This document shows positions 1-11,405 of a DNA stretch of 64,000 nucleotides, one piece after another. How positions within the stretch are numbered: position 1 is the first letter of the stretch; each line of letters opens with the position of its first letter. Location of the stretch: contig CM039129.1 in NCBI GenBank assembly GCA_022036555.1, forward strand, positions 31,588,051-31,652,050, in the 5' to 3' direction. Position numbers and translations under genes: made by a program. The notes under the pieces are model-generated. The model saw only the letters and a list, made by a program, of their open reading frames with translations. It was not told the origin of the DNA and ran no database searches. Origin of the DNA: Microstegium vimineum (taxonomy: Eukaryota > Streptophyta > Magnoliopsida > Poales > Poaceae).

Positions 1-3000
1 ATCATTACCAAGAAAATTAGGACGAATCGAGTATTAAATCATTTTCTATTATTATAATGAATGATCATGCAACTTTAAATGGTACTATAAGAATAAGATA
101 AACCACATTACCACTTTTTTCTATGTTTGGCGATGAGGCTCATCAACTCCACTTGTCAATGTGGATTAAAGACTCGAAAGGATAAAATCATCCCTACTCT
201 ATTGAAAGTGCATATAGACTGTACCTTAGGTGGGTATTGGTGAATGAATGACAATACAGGTAGATTTTGTTGAATTGAATGAAAAAACGATTAAGAGACT
301 AACAATATTCATAACATTTTTACATGTGTTTAGCTTATGTTGATTATTATATGATGGACTCTTACTATGTATTGTGCTCACTATTAATGAAAATTGAGCC
401 CAAGGTTGATTGCTATTAGCATGCATGAATTGCGAGGCAAGTGTGTTATGAAATAAATGATACATGTGGGTTTGCATATGGATTGATCTCATCTGTAAAG
501 CTTGCAAGAACAATTCAAATATATGGTATTCATGTGTATTGTTGGTTTTCAATGCCTATGTGGCTTATAGATGGAATTTATTAAAATATAAAATAGAAAT
601 AATTTGGTTCAAGCAGAAGATAATAATACAAATGAAATAGCATTCATCTTATGCTTATTGTTAGTTCAAAGCAAGATGTGACTTGATGGATTGATAGAGT
701 GAAGATAACAAGGAAATGACTTTGAAGTTCTATAAAGCAAGGGCGAAGAGCAAGTGATGGCTTGGCGGACAAAGAAATTGTCTAGAGTGAAGATAAGAGT
801 ACTTGCATTGAGTCATGTACTATAATCAAACTATAGAAAGTCGTGTTGATGTGGAAGATCAAATCATTATTGAATCAATAGATGGAAGTGACTTGAAACC
901 TATGGTTGAAATTAAAATGTGAATTGGCTCGAGTCACATGAACAAGGTTAACTTGCTAAAAGTATAAAGTAACGAAGCCCATCAAGTATGCATGATCAAT
1001 GTGGCAAATGAAGGTTTGATGAAGGCTCAAGTTGATGTTAAATTATTTTTATATTTAATTCTTTAGTATAGGAGTAGCACACTATTAAGATGATGCATCA
1101 CTAAGATTGAAAAAGTGATACTGCTCAAGTAAACCCATATAAGAAAACTTGAGAGTGAGAAACAAAGAGTGTGTGATAGAGGCTAGAAAACTGACTAGGC
1201 CATGTTAGGTGGTCGACCAAGCCAACATTATCCCTAATGACTAGTTGATTTGAAGGTCAGTTTGCACACCATCTAAGTCGGGTTTGTTTGATAGAGTACC
1301 ACTAGCTAGTTTGGAATGAGGTCTATTTATACATATGCTTCTCCACCCTTATGGGTTGTTGTTACTCTCCACTTATCACACATGACAAGAAGCAATATGT
1401 CACTCTTATTCTTCCCTTTTGTGGGTGGAAGTGATTAGAGAAGCTAAATCCTAAGTCTGAGGAGTGTAACTTGCTTTGTGAGAAGTCTAAGTGGTATTTG
1501 AGAGCTTTAGAGATATTATGTGAGCTGTCAAACACCTTTAGCATTTGATCAAGTCAAGAATTATGATTCCTTGTATTTGTTACTCTTGGTGCTTTGCTCC
1601 TAGGTGATCTAGGCATCACCACCAAGCACCTAAGAGTCTAGGCTCCTGCGATCATTTGTAAGGCCTATGATCTTACCATTGCAAAAGGAAAATGATCACT
1701 TAGTGGATGTAGGAAAAGTTTCTAAAAGAAGCTTAGCCAGAGTAGATCTTTGTTGTGTCACTCATGGCTTTCACAATAGAGATGTATGACTCATTTGCAG
1801 GCTTGAACTTTGGTAAAAATAAATCTTTGTGCCTCATTTTCTATTGCCTTGCATTTGTTCATATTGGATGTGTGTATTCTTCTTATATGTCTACTTGGGT
1901 GTGCCTAATTATGATTATAAGGATTGTGTGAACCTTCAAACATACTATAGAAAAGACACACCAAGTTTTGGTTCAACATGAGAGAGGTGGTGAGCTCTAA
2001 CACATTTGTGCAAGATTTTCTACCAAAAAACCAATTAGGCTAGTATTAGAACTCGACTAGGCCAGGTTCTTGTACTTTTGTCAGGCAGGCAAGCAAAATT
2101 AGTTAGTCTTACTTTACAAGCCGACTATGACAGGTTTGGCAGTGATTAGTGTTTTAATTGCTAACTTTTGTTGTAAAGTTTTTGTAGAGACTATTCATCT
2201 CCCTCTAGGCATCAAGTATGCCCTTTTACCTATAGTCCCTTCTCCTTCTATGCTCAACACTACCTAGAGAGAGGGATGCGGCTCAAATATGCCTCAACCC
2301 CTTTAAGCACGTGTCTAGTAGGTGGTGGCATTAAGCGAGGTTATGCGTTGGCTGTTCTTCCTGGGCATTAATGTTAACCATACACCATTAATATTACCTA
2401 CATTGATCCTTTAATTCAATGAACAACATAGGTGTAGTGATTTAAATAAGTATGTCTTAGTAGCCAGAGGAAAAGAAAGCAAAAGTGATTCCCTTAGGTG
2501 AACTAATATGTGTTTGAAGTGATATACATAGGATCTTAGTTCACATGTGATGATGCAATGAAGAAGGTTATTGCACATGAGACATGACATGGAGTCATGT
2601 GCCTAAGGTGGAGAAGATCAAGATGAGGCTTGACTTGATGGATATTAGCGATCATTATCTACTATTCTCACCCACCAAATAAGACATAAAAGAGGAGAAA
2701 TAAGCAATCTTATGTGTATATATATTTACTATTGATCTAATTCCACATGTATTTGGAGATTCATATTTTGTAAGACTTATACATGAATACATGGGAAATC
2801 ATGCCAACAAGTGCTTACCAACAAAGCATAAATGCTGAATTGCTTAAGGGAATAAATAAGAAGGCCCAAACTATCCATCACATTCGGGCACAAAACCATC
2901 CAAGGAATCATCTAGGCCCATTGAAGATCCTATGAAACAAAGTCGATGTCGAGGGAAGCAAGCCAGGGTGCAGCCACACCCCCACTAGGCCCAACTGCTC

Positions 3001-3034
3001 CCATCTTTGAATGGCGGTGTTTAAAGACAGTTTC
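1..3034. other. Flanking DNA left of the CACTA element; no gene recognised
   Basis: I see no coding sequence that I recognise here. Reading frames are short and without family motifs. The part from about 1130 to 2215 looks like an old LTR (listed separately). The rest, about 1-1130 and 2215-3034, is AT-rich unique-looking sequence in which I see nothing definite. It is taken as the target into which the CACTA element inserted. Confidence 0.5.
1130..2215 (+). repeat. Possible degenerate copia-type LTR
   Basis: A TATA-like box TATTTATA lies at 1324-1331. The segment closes near 2190-2212 with a phrase, CTATTCATCTCCCTCTAGGC, that closely resembles the end of the C1 LTR in this window (around 13073-13090, 'CTATTCACCCCCCTCTAGCC'). 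No clean TG/CA boundary, partner LTR or target duplication is visible, so this may be a decayed solo LTR of a Sirevirus-like element. This is inference from local similarity only. Confidence 0.3.
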
Positions 3035-3560
3035 CACTACAATATTCACACCAAATTGCCACACGACCCTCTATGCAATGCCTGAAAATGTGTTGTAAAA
3101 GGGGGACATTCTGCAACATTTGTCCAAACCATGGCAATATGTTATCCTTATAGAAAACCTTTTTTATACACTGTGGCCATAGGTGTGCACTTTTTCCATG
3201 ATGACATTTCGTGGCATTAATATTGATTAGCGTTGCAACTAACTAGTGCTCTTGCAACATAAAGTACATAGTTGCTATTCATTCATTTTATGGACATAGT
3301 GCTGGTGGGTTGCAAAGGTTTCTCATGCCCATTGCAATTAGGGTGTTCGTTATTGCAACTGAATAATAAAACTGATGCAATATAAAGCTAGAATTGCCAC
3401 ATATTTGGTACGTTGTAAGAAGTTCTCGCGCCCATTGCAATAGGTAATTGTTAATTGCAACTAAAGTGTTATAGGCGAGGCAAAAGTGTGTTCTATTGAC
3501 ATAGATGTGTTTGGTTGCAAATAAATCTCGGTTGTCATTGTGATATACTACTATAGGAAA
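3035..3560 (+). repeat. CACTA left terminal and subterminal repeats
   Basis: The segment opens with CACTAC (3035-3040). It then carries repeated short words in both orientations: ATTGCAACT, GTTGCAACTAA, ATTGCCACA, GGTTGCAAATAA and GCCCATTGCAATAGG. Such clustered subterminal words are the binding sites for the TNPA-type protein in characterised En/Spm elements. Here their identity as binding sites is inferred from position and repetition. Confidence 0.6.
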
Positions 3561-4228
3561 CATAATATATTTGGCCTCTTAATTTGGTAAATAGAAACTA
3601 AGGTCCAGGCCCATCATCAATCCTCTGCGCCCCCCTGCAGAACTTCTGGCTTCGTCGATGGCGGTTCCTCTTGCGGCTTGACGTGAGCGACTCCATCGAT
3701 CTAGACATCGATCGATCAATAGGAGGGCATCGATCTACTCCAGCGTCCGGCGAGGAGAAGGAACATCGACTGCTTCGCCAGTGGACATACGCCGGTGATC
3801 GACGTGCGCGCGGAAACAATTAGGTGCATGCATGGCCAATGTGCGTAGATCTTAATGCATTCATAATTGGTTTGTAATCTTTGGATTATATTTGTGTACA
3901 TACATGTGATGTTTTACTTATGCATATATATCTATGTTCGTCCAACCCTTTTGCAGATTTTTGCTAGGAGCACAAGATAATGTCATGACAATATGGGACA
4001 AGTTGGATGCACATTGACATGTCTGATCCTGTGTGCTAGATGTTGTTGCATGGTCTACAAAACGCGACGTGAGATTCATTGACATGTTCTGACCAATCGG
4101 TTTGATGAGGGTTTCAGCAAAGACGAGAACAATGTCATCAAGGCGGCGACCAACTTGGAGGATCAGTAGATGATGATGATGATGGTGAAGTAGAAGGAGG
4201 TAATAACGACCTTGAAAGAGGCTAGGAG
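3561..4228 (+). other. CACTA leader before the transposase frame
   Basis: No intact reading frame is found. The phrase around 3991-4010 contains a Ser-Trp-Met-His stretch that resembles the start of the transposase-associated domain normally found at the N-terminus of TNP2 proteins, but it is quickly broken by stops. A spliced leader exon is possible, because a pyrimidine-rich tract ending in GCAG lies near 3955. The part at 3600-3840 is GC-richer and has no recognisable product. Confidence 0.35.
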
Positions 4229-5904
4229 GTGATTAGAGCATTAACCATGGCTGGTATACATGGGGACATCATCCAAGGTGCAGATGAAGAGCCAAATGAG
4301 TATGCCAAGAAGTTCTATAAGTTACTAGAGGAGGCAAGACATGAATTGTATTCAGGCTGCAAGGAGGCTACTAAGGTTTCTTTTATTGCGAGATTGTTTC
4401 AGATTAAGTGCATGTATGGTATGAGTAACTCTTGCTTGAGGAGCATCCTACATCTGTTCTCACTTGTGCTACCTGAAGGCCACTGTGTCCCAAACACGTT
4501 GGAGAAAGTGCAAAGTGTAGTTCGGGATCTAGGTCTGGACTATGACAAGATACATGCTTGTGAGAATGATTGTGTAATATTTTGGAAGGAAAATGAACAA
4601 CTTGACAATTGTCTAGTATGTGGTGAGTCTAGGTGGAAGGATGATGTAGGTGGTGCAAAGGGTGACGATACTAGTGACACCAGTGATACACCAAAGAAGC
4701 ATTTTCCACGTAAGATCCTATGGTATTTCCCACTAATTCCTCAGCTGCAGAGACTATATATGCGGGAGACCACATCAACAGAGATGAGATGACACAAGGA
4801 AAAATTGCCTAGTGATGGCAGAATGCGTCACCCAGCAGACTCCCCGGCATGGAAGCACGTGGATGAGAAATACAAGTGGTTTTTAAAGGAACCTCGTAAT
4901 GTTAGGCTTGCTCTAACATCGAATGGATTCAATCCACTTGGGATGATAAGCACAACATACACAACTTGGCCTGTCATCATAATCCCGTACAATTTGCCAC
5001 CTTGGTTGTGTATGAAACAACCTTATTGGATGATGTCGATGTTGGTTCCAGGACCCAAGTCTCTTGGAAACAATATTGATGTATACTTCCGTCCCCTCAT
5101 AGATGAGCTAAAGGAGCTGTGGGAAGATGGTGTTAGAAGATGGGATGCGAAGATAAAGAAGAATTTTACGCTTCATGCTCTTCTACTTTGGACAATCAAT
5201 GATTTTCCTGCATATGCAATGTTATCAGGTTGGAGCACCAAAGGGAAGTTTGCATGTCCATACTACAACAAGGACACAAATTTCTTGTGGTTGAAATATG
5301 GGTCCAAGCATTGCTACATCGGGCATTGACGCTTTTTGACATGGACACATAGGTGGCACAGGAACAAGGTAAGCTTTAATAACAACACGGAACATAGGGA
5401 GGCTCCTCCCCATTGACTGGCCAACAAGTGAGGCAACAGTTTATGTGAGGAACAAAGCGCATCCTGAAGGCTCAATAGCCAAGGGATATATCTCTAAGGA
5501 GTGCTTGACGTTTTGCTCTCATTTCTTAGAAGATGTTGATACCAAATTGAATCAAGCTGATCGTAATGAAAGTGCCATTGTAAATGAGCCACCATTTGGT
5601 CTTAGCGTATTTAGCGATGTTGATTACATCAAGAAAGGATCTGTTTTGGAGGTAATTGACAGAGAAGAGTTATTCAAGATGAGGCACTACATAGAAACCA
5701 ACTGTGAGGAGGCCAGGCAATGGGTTGAGTAAGTTCCATATTTTTTGTTACATCATTATTATTTGAGTTAAATAAGTATATTACTAAATATTTGAATATG
5801 TGTTACAATGTAATAGTGAGCATATGGAGAAACTCAGGAAAGAGGGCATAAGAAACCTTGAAAAATGACACAAGGAGCAATTTATAAATTGGTTTAAGGA
5901 GAAA
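4229..5904 (+). pseudogene. TNP2-like CACTA transposase, 5' part (broken)
   Basis: This is the N-terminal and central part of an En/Spm TNP2-type transposase, the enzyme that cuts and joins CACTA ends in the nucleus. The first block (4229-4792) shows the family phrases YKLLEEA, KIHACENDC and a cysteine pair, LVCGESRWKD. The second (4799-5330) contains the Transposase_21-type core. The third (about 5430-5728) carries RNKAHPEGSIAKGYISKECL. A GT-AG intron fits at 5729-5816, followed by a short exon 5817-5904. In-frame stops at about 4790, 5328 and 5868 occur where the family has Trp or probably Arg codons (TGG or CGA to TGA), so the copy is inactive. The gene resumes at 52938 after the inserted R1. 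Confidence 0.82.
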
Positions 5905-5957
5905 GTGAGTAGTTAATTAATTTAATTTTGTAGTTTCAGGACATGTGTTATTCACTG

Positions 5958-5962
5958 GTAGT
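5958..5962. repeat. Target-site duplication of R1 (left), GTAGT
   Basis: GTAGT at 5958-5962 directly precedes the TGTTGGTATT end of R1 and is repeated at 52902-52906 directly after its other end. Confidence 0.85.
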
Positions 5963-6556
5963 TGTTGGTATTTCTTATGACTATTGGATAAATCCGCAAG
6001 TGCACAGATTATACCGTTGAAACACTTCACCTAGGAGTATTCCAAGGTATCGTAATTTATATTTTCCCAAAGGAAAGTTGGGCTAGAAATGATAATTGGA
6101 TAGAGATCCTAGATAGCACCTCAACTTAGTACCAACTAGTATAGGGGGGTAAACGATATATGTGATAGGAAGGGTTGATGAATGAACAAGCCAAGGTAAA
6201 TGATACTTAGAACGAACTAGATAGTATAGCTAGGTGGGAGGACAACGAGAGAGTAAAGGGACTCCTATGTAATTCACTCTACTTCAATATACTTAGCAAA
6301 TTAATTAGTCTAAACACTATAGTTTGTTTCCTCAATACAAGTATGCTAGGCAAAGGGATAGATCAATAAGAGGACAAAACTACTACCAGACCGCGCCCTC
6401 TTCTTACGGGCCCCTTGCCTTTTAAGAATATACCTAAGAACACGTGGTGGAATACAAAGACTAGACAAGGCTGTCACTCTCTTGCTAGCTACCACAAACA
6501 ATCCGTGCAACAAGCGGTAACCAAGGATAAGATGATGTATAAGCACCACGCATATG
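5963..6556 (-). repeat. R1 3' LTR, truncated
   Basis: This aligns over its whole length with 51229-51815 of the other R1 LTR, with scattered differences (about 8 in the first 175 bp by eye). Homology stops after CACCACGCATA at 6556, where fragment X begins. About 1.1 kb of the LTR is missing. Confidence 0.85.
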
Positions 6557-9500
6557 TAACAACCCGACTTTTCCAACAACCAAAAATCCGAGCTTTCAAA
6601 AACTTTTTCCTGTAATATGTGAATCATGTAGTTGATAGGTAAAACCAAGCTAACCCTAGGAGAGTTTCACCGATAAATCGTTGCATGCATATAGATTGGT
6701 TGTAGGTGTGTGCCTCTGTTCTCGAGTTAGCTTTGAGTTCGTGTTTTGTTGGAGTCTGGAGTGTCCGAATCCATAGAAATCCTGTTCTTGAATTTCCCGT
6801 GGGATATCTTTGAACCTCTATCAAATATCCTTGGTCAACATACCACCTTGAATCCAATTCAATCGGTAGAAATCTCTTTTCAAATCCGTATCGAAATTCC
6901 TCTCCTTGAGTTCCTATTGGGTATCCTTAAATTTCTCTAAATTCATTGAGTAAATATTCTTATTGGATTCCTCCAAAAACTTCTTTTAATCATGAAAGGA
7001 AATTATATTTTTCCTTTTGCCTTCTTTCTCCCCCGCTACAATAGCAGGCCAGCAGCAGAGGTCCACGCCTCCGTCACCTTGGCCCAATCCCGCGGCAGCG
7101 TTGGCCCAACTAGCCACATCACCTCCTCCCCTCTCCCATTCCTCTGCAACGGCTGGCCCAACCGTACGCCGCGCCCCCGCAGGCCCAGCCAGCCCAAGCG
7201 CCGGCACACCCCACCCCAACCCTAGCTGCAGCGGGAGCACTCCCAGTCGCCGCCGCCAGCGCGCAGACGCACGCACGCAGCACGCTCGTCCCTTGGCCTC
7301 GCGCGGCCGCACACGCACGCATGCTCGCGCGCCCCGCGCTCGCTCTGCTCTCACGCGCCCCGAGTAGTCCCACGAGCCGCGCAACCCGTGCCCGCACGCG
7401 ACACGTGCACGCTCTCCCATGCACCGCCTCGCGCCGCACCGTCCCACCCGCACGCGACCGCCCGCACCGGCACGCGCAGCGCACCGCGCCCACCCCGCGA
7501 CGCGCACCGCACCCGCACCAGGGCACGCTCGCGACTCCGTCGAGCCGCGCACGCACGCCAACACCTTGGCGTCCGCGCCTCCTCCTCTGGATGTCCGCCA
7601 CGTGCCCAGCCACGGTACGGACGCCGAGGCATCCTGCCGTCGGTGCCTCGGGAACCCTAGCCTGCGCCGCTATTTAAAGCTCCAGCTGCCACTGCTCCTC
7701 CCTCTTCCCCACTCACGCCGCCATCATCCTCCCTCCTCTCCTCTTCACAGAAGCCGACCGCTCGGCCTCGTCCTCTGGCCGGCCGCTTGTGGCTGCGGGA
7801 ACGCCTAGCGGGTCGTGCCGTTCTGCTGCTGCCGCTTGCCGCAGCGACGACGCCCCGGCACGAGCCACGCGAACGCGCCATGTCTGGCCGCGGCGTGACC
7901 CCACCGACATCGCCACTGGAGCTGTGCCGACCGCTGCCAAAGCCAAAGCCGTGCCGAGCACCCTACACGCCGGCCGTTGCGCTGACCCGATGACGTCGCC
8001 CAGCGCCTCGACGTCGCCCTTCGGTGTCGAGGTCCGTCGTGGCCGTCCCTGACCGCGGCCGTCCACAACCGCACCACCTTACCTCGACCTCAGCCTCCTC
8101 TAGCACTGCGACGCCGTGCGCCCTGCGGATGCACCTCACTGCCGAGCTCGCGTCGTGACGCCGCCCAGCTGGCCACGAATGCCACCCGGAGCGCCGTCCC
8201 CGACCCGCTCTACCTCGACACTGGGAGCCGAGCCCACAACGTCGCCCAACCACGCTGAGGAGCACCCCCCAAGACGTCCGCACCGGCCTCGACGTCACGC
8301 CGTGCCACGACGCCACGCCGAGGCCCTCAACCGAACTCTATTGACCGCTGTCATGGTGAGCTGGCAGCCGAGCCGAGCCCCCCACCCTCTGTCCGTCTGC
8401 ATCGACCGCGTCAAGCCACGACAGCGCCTACGCCTGCGACGTCGTGGACGCCCAGCAATGTCCGCGAAGCTGGAGCCTCACCGCTGCAGCAGCACTGTCC
8501 TATCCCGGACGCTCCGTCAACCCATCACAGCAACCTTCACCCTTCGTGGCACTTCAAGGTCGAGTCTTTGGAACCCTCATCGATGTCGTCCTCGACACCG
8601 ATAGATTAATTCTTTATCATTCATACTTGTCTGTATTCATAATATACTCATGTTGTCCATGTCCATACTTGATATCTATCTATGTTTGTGCCGTGCCTTC
8701 GTGCCGGTCTATTTGTCTATCTATCCTTGTGCTATGGATATGTGCCACTCTGTTTTCGACTTGTGTCGTTTGGATTTCCCGTGTGTGGTTTGTGTATTGG
8801 TTCTTGCGTTGTGGTGATTTGTTTGTCTCTGGACCAATCCTTCGAGCCGGTTGAGAAGCAACATGTTTGGTCGTTTCGGTCGTGGGTTCGTTCCGCTGTG
8901 GCCGTAACGCGAAGCACGATCCCTTCTCTCGTGTTTTGTTGGCCCTGTAGAACTACGACCATTAGTGGCCCTACTCGGCTCTGGGACACGGTCATGATGG
9001 ACTCAACGACGGTGCACTTTCCACCCGCACATGACAAGCCTCACGTGACCTTGTCCACGAGACGAACTAGGAGACGACTATCGTGGAACCTTTGGAATCC
9101 AACTCGTGTAGGTAGAGCTCATGGTCGCGAGTCATCTTGCAATGACCATCGGACTTTACCTCCTTTGCCTCTCTTTGTCTTACCCATCTCGTATGCTTGC
9201 ACCACCTAGACCAAGGGATTACCTTGTGCCGTTTTAGTGCACGAAGGTCGTGGTGCCCTACGAGTTGGTGTAGTTTGAGGAACTGCGAGCTTGTGTCTCT
9301 ATTCCTTCAACCTTCGTCTGTTACCATGGCGTGTTGGTTGAAGGGATGCGAGGACCGTTCCTTTGTCTTCTCTTGTCATCTCTATTGATCCTCATTGATC
9401 CAGTAAGATGTGGGTTGCGCTCTCTTGTTCTAACTTCTTCGATTCATGTCCATTGCCATGACATGAGGATCGAAGTGTCAGGGGAGCCAAAGTCCATCTT

Positions 9501-11405
9501 CGCTTGTTTGTTTCCATTTGGTGTTTAACTATTGTTCTCTTGGTTCTTTTCCTTTGATTACCGTCGGATTCTATGGCGAGTGGATCAAAGGAAGGTGGAT
9601 CATTTTCTCTCCCTTTCTCTCTTTTGGCTCTTTCGTGCTCAAGCCCCTCGTATGCTTGTACCTATTTTAGACCGTGGTGCTTCTTAGGACCTTGCGGTGA
9701 CAACCACACCGCTAAGACCCTTGGGGTGTCTAGGTGCATTTAGTGCACATAGGTCGGGGTACCCTACAAGTGGATTTGGGTGTTGTGTGTTCTCTTGTGT
9801 GTTTCTCCCTTCCGATGCCTCGCCTTTGCCATGGCGTGTGCATTGGGAGAAGTATACCACTTCCCCTTTTCTTTATTCCCCGTTGCAACCTTTCTTCTGG
9901 TTAGCGAAGCTATGGTCTATGTCATGTCTTTGGAACCATGCGAGTCGACTCGATCGACCGTCAGAAAACTATCCTTACCAAGGAAGTGATATGGACAGCC
10001 TAGCCAACCCTTCCCTAGTTTCTTTTGTCCCATTCTCTTTAGCTTGCGCTAATTTCCGTGGCGTATAAGCCGAAGTCTGTGGGGCAAGTCACAACTTTCT
10101 CATCTTGCGTTGTTGTTCGTTCTTCTCATTTGTGCTTAGTTGCGACTTGTGGGGTAGAAGGCTACAATGGCCGAACCCTGTTGAGCTTGTCTTCTCTCCC
10201 GCTTGCAACCTTTTCGGTTCCTGTCAATTTCCATGACACCCGAATCGAAGGACCGCAAGCTGTGGTGTATGTTTAAGTTAAGCTAGAGTCTAGGCCCTTT
10301 TCTCTTGAAGCCATACATGTTGACACCATGAACCCGGGAAGTGTGGCTATTTTGGGGTCGTGACTCGAGCTTACTCTTAACATACAACCACTCGTGTTTT
10401 ATTCTGAGCCCGAGGAAAGCGGACAACCACCGTGAGGGCTAAGTCTCTGGTGTCTTTTGTTGTTTAGCTGCTCTTTCCGTGTCTCGTTGTCTTTTGGTTT
10501 GGATCTTGGTCGAGAATTGATTGTTTTCTGCCTTGCTTGTCGCTATGCCGAGGTAGTTGCATCGAGGGCGATGTTGATCGAACCGGTGATCCGTTGGAGG
10601 CAGGAGACATGAGCAACAACAAGATGTGGACGATTATGGATCTATAACAAACAGGTGCACGTCCCACCCAGCCTCGTAGAATCCTAATAGACATGCATAT
10701 ACCTAGATGCTAGTGCTTTACTTTCTGCAATTAAACTGATAGGGTGCATGGTAGATTTGCTTGGAAAGCCTTTACCTTGTCGCAACCTTACCCCTGCACA
10801 CTCGCTGCTAGGATAGACACTCGCTTTACTTACTTGCTTGCTTCTTACTTCTACTTCGCATTATGTCTATGATGTGATGCTGAGTGGAGGATTGTTTGTG
10901 AGTGGCTAGGCACTCTGTGCCATTATAATGTTAACAACTTGGGGAGATCTTGGCGTGTGTCTTGGGTGTGTGGTGAGGGTTGAGTCGATCAGACAGGTCC
11001 TACGACAAGTCTGTGTGATGAGTCTTGCCGGGGGTGCGACCTGGGCATCCCCACGTGAGGTACCTGTGGCGGGTACTTGTGTTATGAGGAGATCCCGGGG
11101 CGAGCCTCAGGGTAGAGGTGCTGTGATGGCACGGGGGAGTACCCCGATTGTGGAGATGACCTGTCTGATCCCACCTAGGATCTGGAATAGCAAGGGAAAA
11201 CGGAACCATGAGCCTTTCGTGCACACCACTCATCCCTGAATGGGCGGGGTGCTGATGTCAATCGGTTTGGGCGATGCCATTACTGCTAGGTTGTTAGGTG
11301 ATAAGGGTGGGTGGTGCCGGTGTTGAGATCCGTACCATCCTAGATGCGCAGTACCACGGTGGCCAGGTGCTGCGTCTCCCAGTCTCAGTTTGCCGGTTAT
11401 CAAAG
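6557..11405 (+). mobile_element. X: long-LTR-like fragment with GC-rich 5' third
   Basis: X begins TGTAACAACCC exactly where R1 LTR homology stops and ends where C1 LTR homology starts. The opening TGTAACA resembles the LTR starts of many grass chromoviruses. A TATA-like box TATTTAAA lies at 7671-7678, just after a very GC- and CpG-rich stretch (7040-8600), which would suit an LTR promoter. No gag or pol sequence is present. It may be the 5' part of a single LTR over 4.8 kb long, or an LTR plus other DNA. Its right end is missing, so neither a partner LTR nor a target duplication can be seen. Confidence 0.5.
7671..7678 (+). promoter_or_regulatory. TATA-like box in X
   Basis: TATTTAAA sits immediately downstream of the GC-rich block and upstream of a pyrimidine-rich stretch (CTCCTCCCTCTTCCCC). 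That arrangement is typical of a grass core promoter. The assignment is inference. Confidence 0.4.

Noticed and set aside
226..552. 108-aa minus-strand frame near the left edge
   Set aside because: Low-complexity His/Asn/Ser-rich composition, no motif, in AT-rich DNA with other random frames of similar size.
6986..8604. Long overlapping Arg/Ala/Pro-rich frames on both strands
   Set aside because: They occur in several frames at once in GC-rich DNA where stops are rare, show no domain or conserved motif, and lie in an LTR-like sequence. Treated as compositional artefacts.
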